A stretch of DNA of 36,602 nucleotides from the IMG/VR virus record IMGVR_UViG_3300020725_000003, positions 1-36,602 of that record. One strand, written 5' to 3'. Below the pieces are notes generated by a model. That model saw nothing but the letters and a program-made list of their open reading frames with translations. It was not told the DNA's origin and ran no database searches. Shown here piece after piece: positions 5,942-12,465 of the stretch. A program made the translations under genes and the position numbers. The DNA is from a virus. Within the stretch, counting starts at the first letter, position 1. Each line of letters opens with the position of its first letter.

Positions 5942-6454
5942 CTACCCTACCCCTTGATGGGTAGCCGATCCCTCTCTACGGGCTTTTCTGGCCTTCCTGT
6001 CATCATTTATAAACTTGATATAGGCTGGATCATTAACCGTAAATCGACCAGGGGGCATCGATCGGGTGTAAATTTGGAAATAATCCTTCCCGTGATCCAT
6101 TTCGACTCGTAGGCTGTCGAACAAATTATTGACCCTTTCTCGCATGATCCTTCGATGCTCTTGCTCCTCAGGCGTTAGCACCACTTCGATGCGAACAGGA
6201 TTTTCTGGCCTCGGTTTATCTGAACCATAAGCTTTTTCCTGACAAAATTCGTGCATCTCGGCGATCGAGGGCATAAACTTGCACTCCGCAATGATGCCAT
6301 TTGACGGGTTTACCAGTGCTATTAGTATCCTTGACGAGTATTGTTCCAGTGCTTCCGAGGCCAAACGAATGAATATTTCTCGGTCTGCCCGAGTGTCGTT
6401 ATAGGCCGCCAGTAAGATTGAGACTGCCTTGATTGCTTCCGTTTTCGTAGCCAT
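5942..6454 (-). CDS. possible replicative helicase loader (lambda P-like position)
   Basis: A 170-residue protein. I place the start at ATG 6454 (AAAGGAAA upstream); a TTG at 6460 is also open. The central segment ILIALVNPSNGIIAECKFMPSIAEMHEFCQEK resembles the 'PT-x-x-E-x-x-x-W/F-C' region of phage proteins found next to O-like initiators. A basic C-terminus (DDRKARKARREG) follows. It overlaps the 3' end of the DUF1376 gene by 56 bases, so both come from one leftward transcript. The name rests mainly on gene order and the weak motif, so a loader function is only likely. Confidence 0.5.
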   Translation of the reverse strand: MATKTEAIKAVSILLAAYNDTRADREIFIRLASEALEQYSSRILIALVNPSNGIIAECKFMPSIAEMHEFCQEKAYGSDKPRPENPVRIEVVLTPEEQEHRRIMRERVNNLFDSLRVEMDHGKDYFQIYTRSMPPGRFTVNDPAYIKFINDDRKARKARREGSATHQGVG

Positions 6455-7154
6455 TTTCAATTTCCTTTAAAAGTTTTTCGGTTGTTTCGCGTAAAGTTTC
6501 CTTGTGATTGCCTCGGTAACTTCGCTCTGCATTGCGGCACCAGTTGCGCCAAGTTGCCGACCAGTCGACCTTAACGCCCTTCGAACTTGGCTGGCTGTGC
6601 CAGTGATCCCTGAATTTATCCACCTCCACCGACCTCACGCCGAGCCCATCAGCGAACTCAAGGTCAGTCTTAGATGGCTTCCAATCCTCAGGCAGTCGCG
6701 TACCACGCGATGCATAAGACTTGGCCTTTGGTTCTATAATATGATTATGATTATGGTTCTGATTATGGTTCTGGTTAGCATTCGTCAAGCATTGCTCCAA
6801 GGATGCTTCAGGCAATGCTTGAGCAATGCTTGGAGCATTCCATCGAGCATTTGCAGCACGCTTGGCACGTTCAGCATTATTGTCTTTCAGCTCATTTTGC
6901 CGAGCCAAATCGCGTTCGATTCTTTTGTGTTTCCAATCGACTTGGAAAAAGTCGGACAGGACAGGACGCATCTCTAGCCATTCTTCCAATGTCCGGCCTG
7001 CAATGCGAGCCAGACGCTGGTTCTCAGTTGGCAAGCCACCGTGCTGCCAGTAATGCGAGATGAGCTTGAGGTAGGCGACGTGTTCAGCGTCAGTGAGGTG
7101 CGCGGTATCGCGCCAATAATCGCCCCAATAAAAGGGCATAAAGGGCAAGGCCAT
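6399..7154 (-). CDS. DUF1376 replication initiator-like protein
   Basis: A 251-residue protein whose N-terminus, MALPFMPFYWGDYWRDTAHLTDAEHVAYL, is the signature of DUF1376: 'FYxGDY' followed by a winged-helix-like region (residues of about 1-90). The family is found in phage replication modules where lambda O would stand. The middle holds an Asn/His/Gln tract (NQNHNQNHNHNH) encoded by 12-base repeats. The C-terminus includes LPEDWKPSKTDLEFADGLG, DHWHSQPSSKGVKVDWSATWRNWCR, a block widespread in phage initiators. GGAG precedes the ATG. The gene also contains the putative origin. Confidence 0.8.
   Translation of the reverse strand: MALPFMPFYWGDYWRDTAHLTDAEHVAYLKLISHYWQHGGLPTENQRLARIAGRTLEEWLEMRPVLSDFFQVDWKHKRIERDLARQNELKDNNAERAKRAANARWNAPSIAQALPEASLEQCLTNANQNHNQNHNHNHIIEPKAKSYASRGTRLPEDWKPSKTDLEFADGLGVRSVEVDKFRDHWHSQPSSKGVKVDWSATWRNWCRNAERSYRGNHKETLRETTEKLLKEIENGYENGSNQGSLNLTGGL
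6731..6836. other. putative replication origin: iterons plus AT-rich repeats
   Basis: Three copies of one core lie close together: CAAGCATTGCTC (6786-6797, inverted), GGCAATGCTTGAGC (6811-6824) and GAGCAATGCTTGGAGC (6821-6836). They are flanked at 6731-6779 by an AT-rich stretch with two tandem copies of GATTATGGTTCT. Iterons next to an AT-rich element inside the initiator gene is the plan of lambda ori within O. Confidence 0.55.
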
Positions 7155-7171
7155 GTGTACTCCAATGGTTG

Positions 7172-7212
7172 CCCGATACTTACCGCAATGGTATAAAGCG
7201 GTTGTTATCGGG
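7172..7212. promoter_or_regulatory. nested stem structure in the DUF1376 leader
   Basis: Outer arms CCCGATA (7172-7178) and TATCGGG (7206-7212) enclose inner arms ACCGC (7182-7186) and GCGGT (7198-7202). It lies 17-58 bases before the DUF1376 ATG, so the leftward mRNA would carry a branched fold in its leader. It could be an RNA control element or an operator. Confidence 0.4.
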
Positions 7213-7234
7213 GCGGCTGCAACGTCCCCAATTC

Positions 7235-7275
7235 GAGGTCGGCAGAGTTAGCGCTCTACCGGCCTCATTCTTTTT
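7235..7275 (+). terminator. long hairpin with T run, possible rightward terminator
   Basis: Bases 7235-7266 form a 13-pair stem (one mismatch, one G:T) with the loop TTAGCG, then ATTC and TTTTT (7271-7275). It has the form of an intrinsic terminator on the plus strand. On the minus strand the same hairpin would stand in the leader between the putative repressor gene and the DUF1376 gene. Confidence 0.5.
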
Positions 7276-7281
7276 AGCAGT

Positions 7282-7506
7282 TTATTCGCTTGCTGTCATC
7301 GAATTGTTATTCATCTTTTCAACGATACGATTCTCAAAAGCCGCGAACTCTGGATCTTCCATCATCCGATAATAATGCAGTCCGGCTGCGACAAGATTAC
7401 GCACGCCATCTGCCTCGCAATTGAAGCGTTGCTTGAACCGAAACTCAACAACCTCTCCCCATTGCTCTGCACTAAAAAGAGTAATTTTCCTAATTCCGTC
7501 AGACAT
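7282..7506 (-). CDS. small putative DNA-binding regulator (ribbon-helix-helix-like)
   Basis: A 74-residue protein. Its first 45 residues (RKITLFSAEQWGEVVEFRFKQRF...DGVRNLVAAGLHYY) have the strand-helix-helix rhythm of Arc/MetJ-type ribbon-helix-helix proteins, but no invariant motif proves it. It is transcribed leftward from a promoter whose -35 overlaps the -35 of a rightward promoter, the classic place for an autoregulated phage repressor. The GGGGA ribosome-binding site supports the ATG at 7506. The likely target is the palindrome CGCTTGACAAGCG just upstream; this is inference from position. Confidence 0.55.
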   Translation of the reverse strand: MSDGIRKITLFSAEQWGEVVEFRFKQRFNCEADGVRNLVAAGLHYYRMMEDPEFAAFENRIVEKMNNNSMTASE

Positions 7507-7543
7507 TTAGTGTCCCCTATTGCTTGGTTAATCGGATGTCATC

Positions 7544-7572
7544 TTTATACGATATTACAAGACGCTTGACAA
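7544..7572 (-). promoter_or_regulatory. leftward promoter for the putative repressor and replication genes
   Basis: On the minus strand TTGTCA (7572-7567) and TATAAA (7549-7544) are separated by 17 bases, a near-consensus sigma-70 promoter. Its -35 lies in the palindrome CGCTTGACAAGCG shared with the opposing promoter. Confidence 0.7.
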
Positions 7573-7595
7573 GCGACGCATATTATAGATATAAG
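7566..7595 (+). promoter_or_regulatory. rightward promoter for the recombination block
   Basis: TTGACA (7566-7571), 18-base spacer, TATAAG (7590-7595). It is followed by AGGAGG and the ATG at 7613. The surrounding ACGC-N15-GCGT arms (around 7577-7599) give further dyad symmetry, suggesting operator sites. Confidence 0.7.
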
Positions 7596-7612
7596 CGTAT
7601 CAGGAGGTCACT

Positions 7613-7828
7613 ATGAGCCAAGCTAAACTAGATAAAGCGATGCGTCTTGATGGTTATGTCAGAAAAATGCAATCGACATTGTTTGCATTCGAAGTCACTA
7701 TGGAAGATGGCCCGTTGCTTGGTGTCATATCAGACCTTCTGACTACGATTGACCATGCTAAGAATGATTTGCACTGGATCAAGAAGGATCTTGTGGAACG
7801 GATTGCACACAATATCGAAGAAGTCTGA
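7613..7828 (+). CDS. small hypothetical early helical protein
   Basis: A 71-residue protein (MSQAKLDKAMRLDGYVRKM...) with an alternating helical pattern and an acidic middle (VTMEDGPLLGVISDLL). AGGAGG precedes its ATG by a good distance. It is the first gene after the strong rightward promoter, so it should be made early and abundantly. No motif is recognised. Confidence 0.65.
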   Translation: MSQAKLDKAMRLDGYVRKMQSTLFAFEVTMEDGPLLGVISDLLTTIDHAKNDLHWIKKDLVERIAHNIEEV

Positions 7829-7853
7829 TTATCAACCATTGGGGACAAATGGC

Positions 7854-8159
7854 ATGAGAAAGATATACGATGGAGATTCGTATTTCCCATTTCTGTTTTC
7901 TACTAGCGACGGTTTAGGAAATCCAAAAGTCACAGATGTAAACATTATTTATGTGGCTAAAGAACAGAAAGAAGGTTGGGAAACTTGGGAAGACAGCAAG
8001 GTAATCAAAATTGATTTACGCCAGACGGTGGAAGATTTTATTGATTGCACGCTAAACAATGAACACAAAATAGCAAAAGATTATACACAAGAAGCTAAAC
8101 AGTTGATTGCCCTGTTGAGAGAATTGGCAAATCAAATTGAAGAAAAACTCGGAGAATAA
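7854..8159 (+). CDS. hypothetical early protein
   Basis: A 101-residue protein, MRKIYDGDSYFPFLFST onward. ATG 7854 is chosen because GGGGACAA stands before it; the open frame extends upstream to 7749 but that part overlaps the previous gene in another frame. The C-terminus (YTQEAKQLIALLRELANQIEEKLGE) is a likely coiled coil. Function unknown. It ends one base before the exonuclease ATG, so the genes are coupled. Confidence 0.65.
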   Translation: MRKIYDGDSYFPFLFSTSDGLGNPKVTDVNIIYVAKEQKEGWETWEDSKVIKIDLRQTVEDFIDCTLNNEHKIAKDYTQEAKQLIALLRELANQIEEKLGE

Positions 8160-8160
8160 A

Positions 8161-9054
8161 ATGAACGACTTCAGCCCTGAGACGCGACGCTCAGGTTGGT
8201 GGGCTACTGACAGCCGTAGAGCAGTGTCCGGCCACCTCGTCGATGTATTACTAGAGAAACGCGGAGAGAAGCAGGCAGACGACCTGTCAGGCAATGAAGC
8301 AGTGCAGATGGGTCATGTCATGCAGCCGGTGATCGGCAAGCTCTTCGAGGAAGCCACAGATATAAAGGTACGAGATTATGACCTCGCCGGAGAACACAGA
8401 ACCGAAAGCTGGCTCAAAGCCCACACAGACTTCGAAACCTCAGACGGTGGACTTCTCGAAGTTAAGAACTTTAATGCTTCTGTCGCGAACAAGTATCCCG
8501 ACGATGACGATGGCCTCAAGCTACCTACACCAGACCTTATCCAGTGCATCCATGAGGCAACAGTTTTCGGAAAGCCTCACATTTGGTTCGCGGTCCTCTT
8601 CGGTGGGCAAAGGTTCCGGTACTGGAAGATCGAAGTCACGGAAGAAATGAAGGCTGATTTCATTCAGCAAGCCGCTAAATGGTGGGCATTGGCACACACT
8701 GGGGATCTGCCCGACGCTGAGACAGTCGAGCAAGCCAAGATGCTCTATTCCAAGGCTACTGAGGAGGCTGTCGTTTCTACCGCTGCGATCGAGAACGCGA
8801 TTGCTAGCCTGAAAAGGATAAAATCAGCTATCAAAGAACTGGAAGAACAAGAAGGTTCATTTCAAGTCTACATCCAGAACTATATGCGAAATAAGTCTGA
8901 GCTGATTACGCCCTACAACGAGGTTCTGGTGACATGGAAGCAAGCCAAAGCAAGCAAGAGCTTTGACAAGGATTTATTCAAGCAAGCCATGCCAGACGTT
9001 TACGATCAATTCGTGGTTGAAAAGCCAGGCAGCAGAAGGTTTTTGCTGAAATGA
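8161..9054 (+). CDS. YqaJ/lambda-exonuclease-like recombination nuclease
   Basis: A 297-residue protein of the PD-(D/E)XK type related to YqaJ and lambda Exo, which resect double-stranded DNA ends 5'-3' to expose single strands for annealing. SGWWATDSRR near the N-terminus and GHVMQPVIGKLFEEAT match the conserved early motif. KAHTDFE carries the catalytic Asp, GLLEVKNF the Glu-x-Lys pair, and PDLIQCIHEATVFG the Gln-containing helix. The ATG at 8161 follows GGAG. It is paired with the RecT-like gene two genes downstream, as in lambda-Red-type systems. Confidence 0.83.
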   Translation: MNDFSPETRRSGWWATDSRRAVSGHLVDVLLEKRGEKQADDLSGNEAVQMGHVMQPVIGKLFEEATDIKVRDYDLAGEHRTESWLKAHTDFETSDGGLLEVKNFNASVANKYPDDDDGLKLPTPDLIQCIHEATVFGKPHIWFAVLFGGQRFRYWKIEVTEEMKADFIQQAAKWWALAHTGDLPDAETVEQAKMLYSKATEEAVVSTAAIENAIASLKRIKSAIKELEEQEGSFQVYIQNYMRNKSELITPYNEVLVTWKQAKASKSFDKDLFKQAMPDVYDQFVVEKPGSRRFLLK

Positions 9055-9248
9055 CAATAGACATATATGACCGATATAAGTTGGTTTTAAAGTTGCGAAG
9101 AAAAGGTCTGACTTATCGAGAAATTGGTGAGGAAATAGATGTTTGCACGTCAAGAGCGAGACAAATTTGCATACAGGCTTGGATAACAATCAAAGAATTT
9201 AAAACCAAAAAAGCATGGTTAAAACATCAATTAACCATATGGAGATGA
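9051..9248 (+). CDS. sigma-70 region-4-like helix-turn-helix mini-protein
   Basis: A 65-residue protein consisting of little more than one helix-turn-helix: RRKGLTYREIGEEIDVCTSRARQICIQA, which has the 'GLTYREIG-x3-D/G-x-S-x3-RVRQI' order of sigma factor region 4. It starts ATGA-overlapped with the exonuclease stop. It lacks regions 2 and 3, so it is not a complete sigma factor. It could bind -35 DNA or compete with or alter host RNA polymerase, for example as a transcription switch. The gene appears AT-richer than the recombination genes around it. Confidence 0.65.
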   Translation: MTIDIYDRYKLVLKLRRKGLTYREIGEEIDVCTSRARQICIQAWITIKEFKTKKAWLKHQLTIWR

Positions 9249-9252
9249 AAAA

Positions 9253-10002
9253 ATGAGCAATGATTTAGTACCATTCCAAGATCAACAACGCATGGCCGAG
9301 GCTATCGTGAAGTCCAAGTTCTACGGCTTCACTGACATCTCTCAGGTCATGGCCGTGATGATCGTAGCACAGGCTGAGAACAAGCACCCTGGCACTGTCG
9401 TTCAAGAATACGACATTATTCAAGGCCGACCTGCTCTCAAGTCTCAGGCCATCCTAGCACGCTTTCAGCAAGCTGGTGGCAAGGTGGAGTACCTCACATA
9501 CACCGACGATAAGGTAGAGATGACATTCTCACACCCTGCCGGCGGATCTCTCACGCTCGCATGGACGATGAAGCAGGCCACCTCTATCGGCTTGGCAACC
9601 AAGGACAACTGGAAGAAGTATCCTAGAGCCATGCTCAAGGCGCGTGTCGTGTCTGAAGGTGTGCGTGCGGTATACCCTGCTTGCATACTCGGTCACTACG
9701 CCGTCGAAGAGGTTATGGACTTCGATTCCAAGCCGCCAAAACTGCCGAAACAGGTCACTGAGGTCGAGCTTGTTGACGAGCTAGACGAGGTTGAGACGGA
9801 ATGGCCGTTCTATGTGCCTAATCCAGACGGTACCTTGAAAGTCTGGCAATGGTGCAGCAGCGCTGACGAGTTCATGGCGAACTATTCCGACATGGTTGAG
9901 AAGATCGCATCTTCCAAGCTATCGGGTGAACAGCAAGACGCTAAGTTACAGACCTTGCAAGCAGCGAACAGTGAAATTTTGACTAAGATAAGGGGAGAAT
10001 AA
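9253..10002 (+). CDS. RecT-family-like single-strand annealing protein
   Basis: A 249-residue protein expected to coat single-stranded DNA and anneal complementary strands. The N-terminal two thirds carry the pattern seen in phage RecT-like proteins: MAVMIVAQAENKHPGTVVQEYDIIQGRPALKSQ, then WTMKQATSIGLATKDNWKKYPRAMLKARVVSEGVRAVYPA. The C-terminus is helical and variable. It sits between the exonuclease and an SSB-tailed protein, which strengthens the call. Stop and next start overlap (TAATG). An Erf-type assignment is less likely. Confidence 0.75.
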   Translation: MSNDLVPFQDQQRMAEAIVKSKFYGFTDISQVMAVMIVAQAENKHPGTVVQEYDIIQGRPALKSQAILARFQQAGGKVEYLTYTDDKVEMTFSHPAGGSLTLAWTMKQATSIGLATKDNWKKYPRAMLKARVVSEGVRAVYPACILGHYAVEEVMDFDSKPPKLPKQVTEVELVDELDEVETEWPFYVPNPDGTLKVWQWCSSADEFMANYSDMVEKIASSKLSGEQQDAKLQTLQAANSEILTKIRGE

Positions 10003-10262
10003 TGGCTAATTACGTTCACAAGCCCGGCACAGGCTCGTTGTTGCAGAACAACAAAAAGACCACCTCAGCGCATCCAGACATGCGAGGCGAGATCGTTCTA
10101 GATCGCGACATGAAGGCAGGCGAGAGCATTGGTATTGCCGGTTGGAAGTCAGAGAATGCTTTCGGTGGCCTGATTAAGATCCGCTTAGACAAGCCGAGAG
10201 ACGGCACTGAGCAGTGGCCTAAGAAGGTTGGCAATCTAGATGATAATGACGTTCCATTTTAA
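10002..10262 (+). CDS. small protein with SSB-like C-terminal tip
   Basis: An 86-residue protein ending in LDDNDVPF, which mimics the acidic-Pro-Phe tip (DDDIPF) by which bacterial SSB recruits host replication and repair proteins. The body (GEIVLDRDMKAGESIGIAGWKSENAFGGLIKIRLDKP) is beta-rich and could be a reduced OB-like fold, but it is too short and divergent for a confident SSB call. Coupled to the annealing protein by a TAATG overlap, it probably works in the same recombination or replication pathway. Confidence 0.6.
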   Translation: MANYVHKPGTGSLLQNNKKTTSAHPDMRGEIVLDRDMKAGESIGIAGWKSENAFGGLIKIRLDKPRDGTEQWPKKVGNLDDNDVPF

Positions 10263-10273
10263 GGAGAAATGAG

Positions 10274-10504
10274 ATGCAAGAATATTCTTATCGTTGGATG
10301 GTGAGAGTTCAAAGAGACGAAAAAATGCAAGACATCCAAATTAACGGCGATGTTCTTACAGTTGATGAAGTCGGTTTGCACGCTTACGCTAATAAAAACC
10401 ATTTACGTTTGGTTTTCATTCCATTGCAAAACATCGTTAATGTTCAAGTTATGAACTTTGATGGTTATGCTAATGGATTTGAGGTTTTAAAAACTGTGAA
10501 ATAA
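10274..10504 (+). CDS. small hypothetical early protein
   Basis: A 76-residue protein, MQEYSYRWMVRVQRDEK onward, with predicted beta strands and no cysteine or membrane segment. AAGGAG stands 7 bases before the ATG. It lies between the SSB-tailed protein and the resolvase-like nuclease and appears AT-richer than both. Function unknown. Confidence 0.6.
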   Translation: MQEYSYRWMVRVQRDEKMQDIQINGDVLTVDEVGLHAYANKNHLRLVFIPLQNIVNVQVMNFDGYANGFEVLKTVK

Positions 10505-10539
10505 TTCCTATTACGATTTTTCTTTGGGGCGGGGAAGCA

Positions 10540-10908
10540 ATGTCGAAATCTCAACGAGACAAGGGTGCAGGGTTCGAGCGTGATATAGTCAACGTGCTCA
10601 AAGCACGAGGCTATGAAGCAAGTAGAAACCTCACACAGACCCGCGACGGTGGGGGAGACATAGATCTCCCTCGCTGGTTACTTGAATGCAAACGCTATGC
10701 AAAGATAGCGGTCTACACATGGCTTAAACAGGCGATCAAGGCAGCGCGACCAGGCCAGATCCCAGTGGTAATAGCACGGGCTGACAAGGAAGAGGCCATC
10801 GCCATTCTCAAGTTCACCGATTTTATGGAGTTGATGGATGCTAAAGAAGTTAAGACGAAACCTTTCGATCCTATTGTGGCGCCTGACAAAACCCAAGGTA
10901 GTCTCTGA
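10540..10908 (+). CDS. PD-(D/E)XK nuclease, Holliday-junction-resolvase-like
   Basis: A 122-residue protein with the Hjc-like order of motifs: KGAGFERDIVNVLKARGYEASRN (Glu in the first helix), GGGDIDLPRWLLECKRY (Asp, then Glu-x-Lys: the catalytic D...ECK), then YTWLKQAIKAARPGQIPVVIARADKEEAIAILKF. It would resolve branched DNA formed during phage recombination before packaging, which suits its place after exonuclease and annealing protein. A restriction-like nuclease is the alternative. GGGGAAG precedes the start. Confidence 0.72.
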   Translation: MSKSQRDKGAGFERDIVNVLKARGYEASRNLTQTRDGGGDIDLPRWLLECKRYAKIAVYTWLKQAIKAARPGQIPVVIARADKEEAIAILKFTDFMELMDAKEVKTKPFDPIVAPDKTQGSL

Positions 10909-10909
10909 G

Positions 10910-11035
10910 ATGCGAGAGCTTCAGCTCAGGCTTAAAGAAGCTCGTAAGAGGCACCAGAAGACACGGCATATCGAGGCACAGATCCGTGCCATAACCACGT
11001 TACAGCTACAGCGTGAGACGCAGAGGTTTCAGTGA
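10910..11035 (+). CDS. 41-residue basic helical peptide
   Basis: An open frame MRELQLRLKEARKRHQKTRH onward, strongly basic and amphipathic. ATG 10910 comes 1 base after the stop of the nuclease gene, so coupled translation is likely; the open frame reaches further upstream only by overlapping that gene. It overlaps the following GTG start (CAGTGA). It may bind nucleic acid; no family recognised. Confidence 0.5.
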   Translation: MRELQLRLKEARKRHQKTRHIEAQIRAITTLQLQRETQRFQ

Positions 11036-11229
11036 CCGATTTGACCCTCGAATACATTAAAGAACGTGATGAGTTGCTCAAAGAGATTGAGCGGCTGCGA
11101 AAAGCGTTAAACGCGGATAATCAAACAATCCGTTTGTATCTTGGTGAAATGACAGAGCAAGAAATGAGAACGGTAAAAGCAGCGTTTACATGGGTTCTTT
11201 TCCGCGCCGCAATGAAGGAGGGGCCGTGA
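11032..11229 (+). CDS. small hypothetical helical protein
   Basis: A 65-residue protein with a likely coiled coil (EYIKERDELLKEIERLRKALNADN) and a hydrophobic C-terminal helix. It uses GTG at 11032, overlapping the preceding TGA. Its own stop overlaps the GTG start of the GcrA gene (GTGA), so the three are translated as a chain. Function unknown. Confidence 0.55.
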   Translation: MTDLTLEYIKERDELLKEIERLRKALNADNQTIRLYLGEMTEQEMRTVKAAFTWVLFRAAMKEGP

Positions 11230-11672
11230 TTAAGTCTGTGATCTGGTCTCAACGAGAGAAAGACAAAGTCATCAAGATGGTCAAAGAAGGCCATACAGCG
11301 AGAGAAATATCTGCCGTTATCGGACGCACAAGAAACAGCATCATAGGATTTATCCACAGGTCTGGACTATCCTTCTCAGCTACCAATCCTACCCACAGAC
11401 CGGCATCAAAACCCACCCCTCGCAAGCGTTCTAAACCGTTACCAAAGCCTGCACCTGAGCCAGAAATATTCATACAATTCAACGCTGTAAAGCTATTCGA
11501 AGCCAAGCGCTTACAGTGTCGATATATCCTAGACAAACCGCACAATGTCTGGGACACCACCTGCTGCGGTGCACCTGTGTATAAGTCAAGTTATTGCAAG
11601 GAACATCACAGCATTGTCTACTACCGACCAACACCACAACCAAGGACGCAAGTAAATGTCAGAGCAAATTAA
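11226..11672 (+). CDS. GcrA-family cell-cycle regulator homologue
   Basis: A 148-residue protein of the GcrA family, a sigma-70 cofactor that in alphaproteobacteria activates promoters carrying CcrM-methylated GANTC. The N-terminal helix-turn-helix is SVIWSQREKDKVIKMVKEGHTAREISAVIGRTRNSIIGFIHRSGL. A proline-lysine linker follows, then the C-terminal cysteine region CRYIL...TCCGAPVYKSSYCKEHHSIVYY, as in GcrA. I start it at GTG 11226, with GGAGG 5 bases before; the frame is open further upstream but only across the previous gene. It probably redirects host transcription. It strongly suggests an alphaproteobacterial host. Confidence 0.85.
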   Translation: MIKSVIWSQREKDKVIKMVKEGHTAREISAVIGRTRNSIIGFIHRSGLSFSATNPTHRPASKPTPRKRSKPLPKPAPEPEIFIQFNAVKLFEAKRLQCRYILDKPHNVWDTTCCGAPVYKSSYCKEHHSIVYYRPTPQPRTQVNVRAN

Positions 11673-12465
11673 ATGCTTCATCGCCACCCCTATGTACGGT
11701 GGCATGTGCACGGGTTTCTACACGCAGAGCCTTCTCAAGCTACAGATGGGCTTGCAAGCCAGAGGCATCCCCTCTGCCATGTCTTTCATGTTCAACGAAA
11801 GTCTAATTACCCGTGCTCGTAACAGCTTGGTGCATCAGTTCCTAAAGACAGATTGCACGCACTTGCTCTTCATTGACGCTGACATCCGCTTCGACGCCGG
11901 CGAGCTGCTGCACATGTTCGATCACGATCTAGATGTGATGTGCGGGATCTATCCTAAGAAGGAGATCAACTGGCACTCGGTCGAAAGCTCTGTGCATCGC
12001 GGTGTGCCTGTCGATAAGCTCAAGAACAATACAGGCTCATGGGTCATCAACTTAGTAGATTACGTCGGCACCGTCACCGTGCGTATAGACACGCCTCTAG
12101 AGGTCTGGGCAGGCGGCACAGGCATGATGCTCATCAAGCGCAATGTCTTTGAGAAGCTCTCTGACGTAGTGCCAAGCTATCGCAATGACGTTGTAGACCT
12201 TGCAGGCAATGCTCAGATCAATGACAGCATCAAAGAGTTCTTTGCCACCAGCATCGAACCTGAGACGCAGCGTCTGCTATCCGAAGACTATCACTTCTGC
12301 CGTGAATGGCGAAACATTGGCGGTAAGATCTACGCAGCACCGTGGATGAATCTCGGCCATGTAGGATCTTATATCTTCGAAGGTGAGCTTACGAAGAATG
12401 AACCATCGCCTGAGCAGCAGCCAGAACTTCCTTTATCCGACGCTGAAAGCCATTCGCAAACGTAG
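11656..12465 (+). CDS. glycosyltransferase, GT-A fold (family 2-like)
   Basis: A 269-residue protein. It starts with a strand MSEQIKCFIATPMYGG and carries the metal-binding motif in CTHLLFIDADIRFDAGELLHM (DAD as the DxD). EVWAGGTGMMLIKRNVFEKL and SEDYHFCREWRNIGGKIYAAPWMNLGHVG are typical of phage-borne glycosyltransferases of this fold. The acceptor is unknown: phage DNA bases, a virion protein, or host surface glycan. Its start overlaps the GcrA gene by 17 bases; its 3' end overlaps the endolysin gene on the other strand by 77 bases. Confidence 0.8.
   Translation: MSEQIKCFIATPMYGGMCTGFYTQSLLKLQMGLQARGIPSAMSFMFNESLITRARNSLVHQFLKTDCTHLLFIDADIRFDAGELLHMFDHDLDVMCGIYPKKEINWHSVESSVHRGVPVDKLKNNTGSWVINLVDYVGTVTVRIDTPLEVWAGGTGMMLIKRNVFEKLSDVVPSYRNDVVDLAGNAQINDSIKEFFATSIEPETQRLLSEDYHFCREWRNIGGKIYAAPWMNLGHVGSYIFEGELTKNEPSPEQQPELPLSDAESHSQT

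Noticed and set aside
7165-7270. possible tRNA with pieces such as GGTAGAGC and TCGAATT
   Set aside because: No arrangement gives matching D, anticodon and T arms in order; the bases are better explained by one long hairpin.
7282-7506. lysogeny module (repressor plus integrase)
   Set aside because: A repressor-like small gene and switch-like promoters exist, but no integrase, excisionase or attachment site is found.
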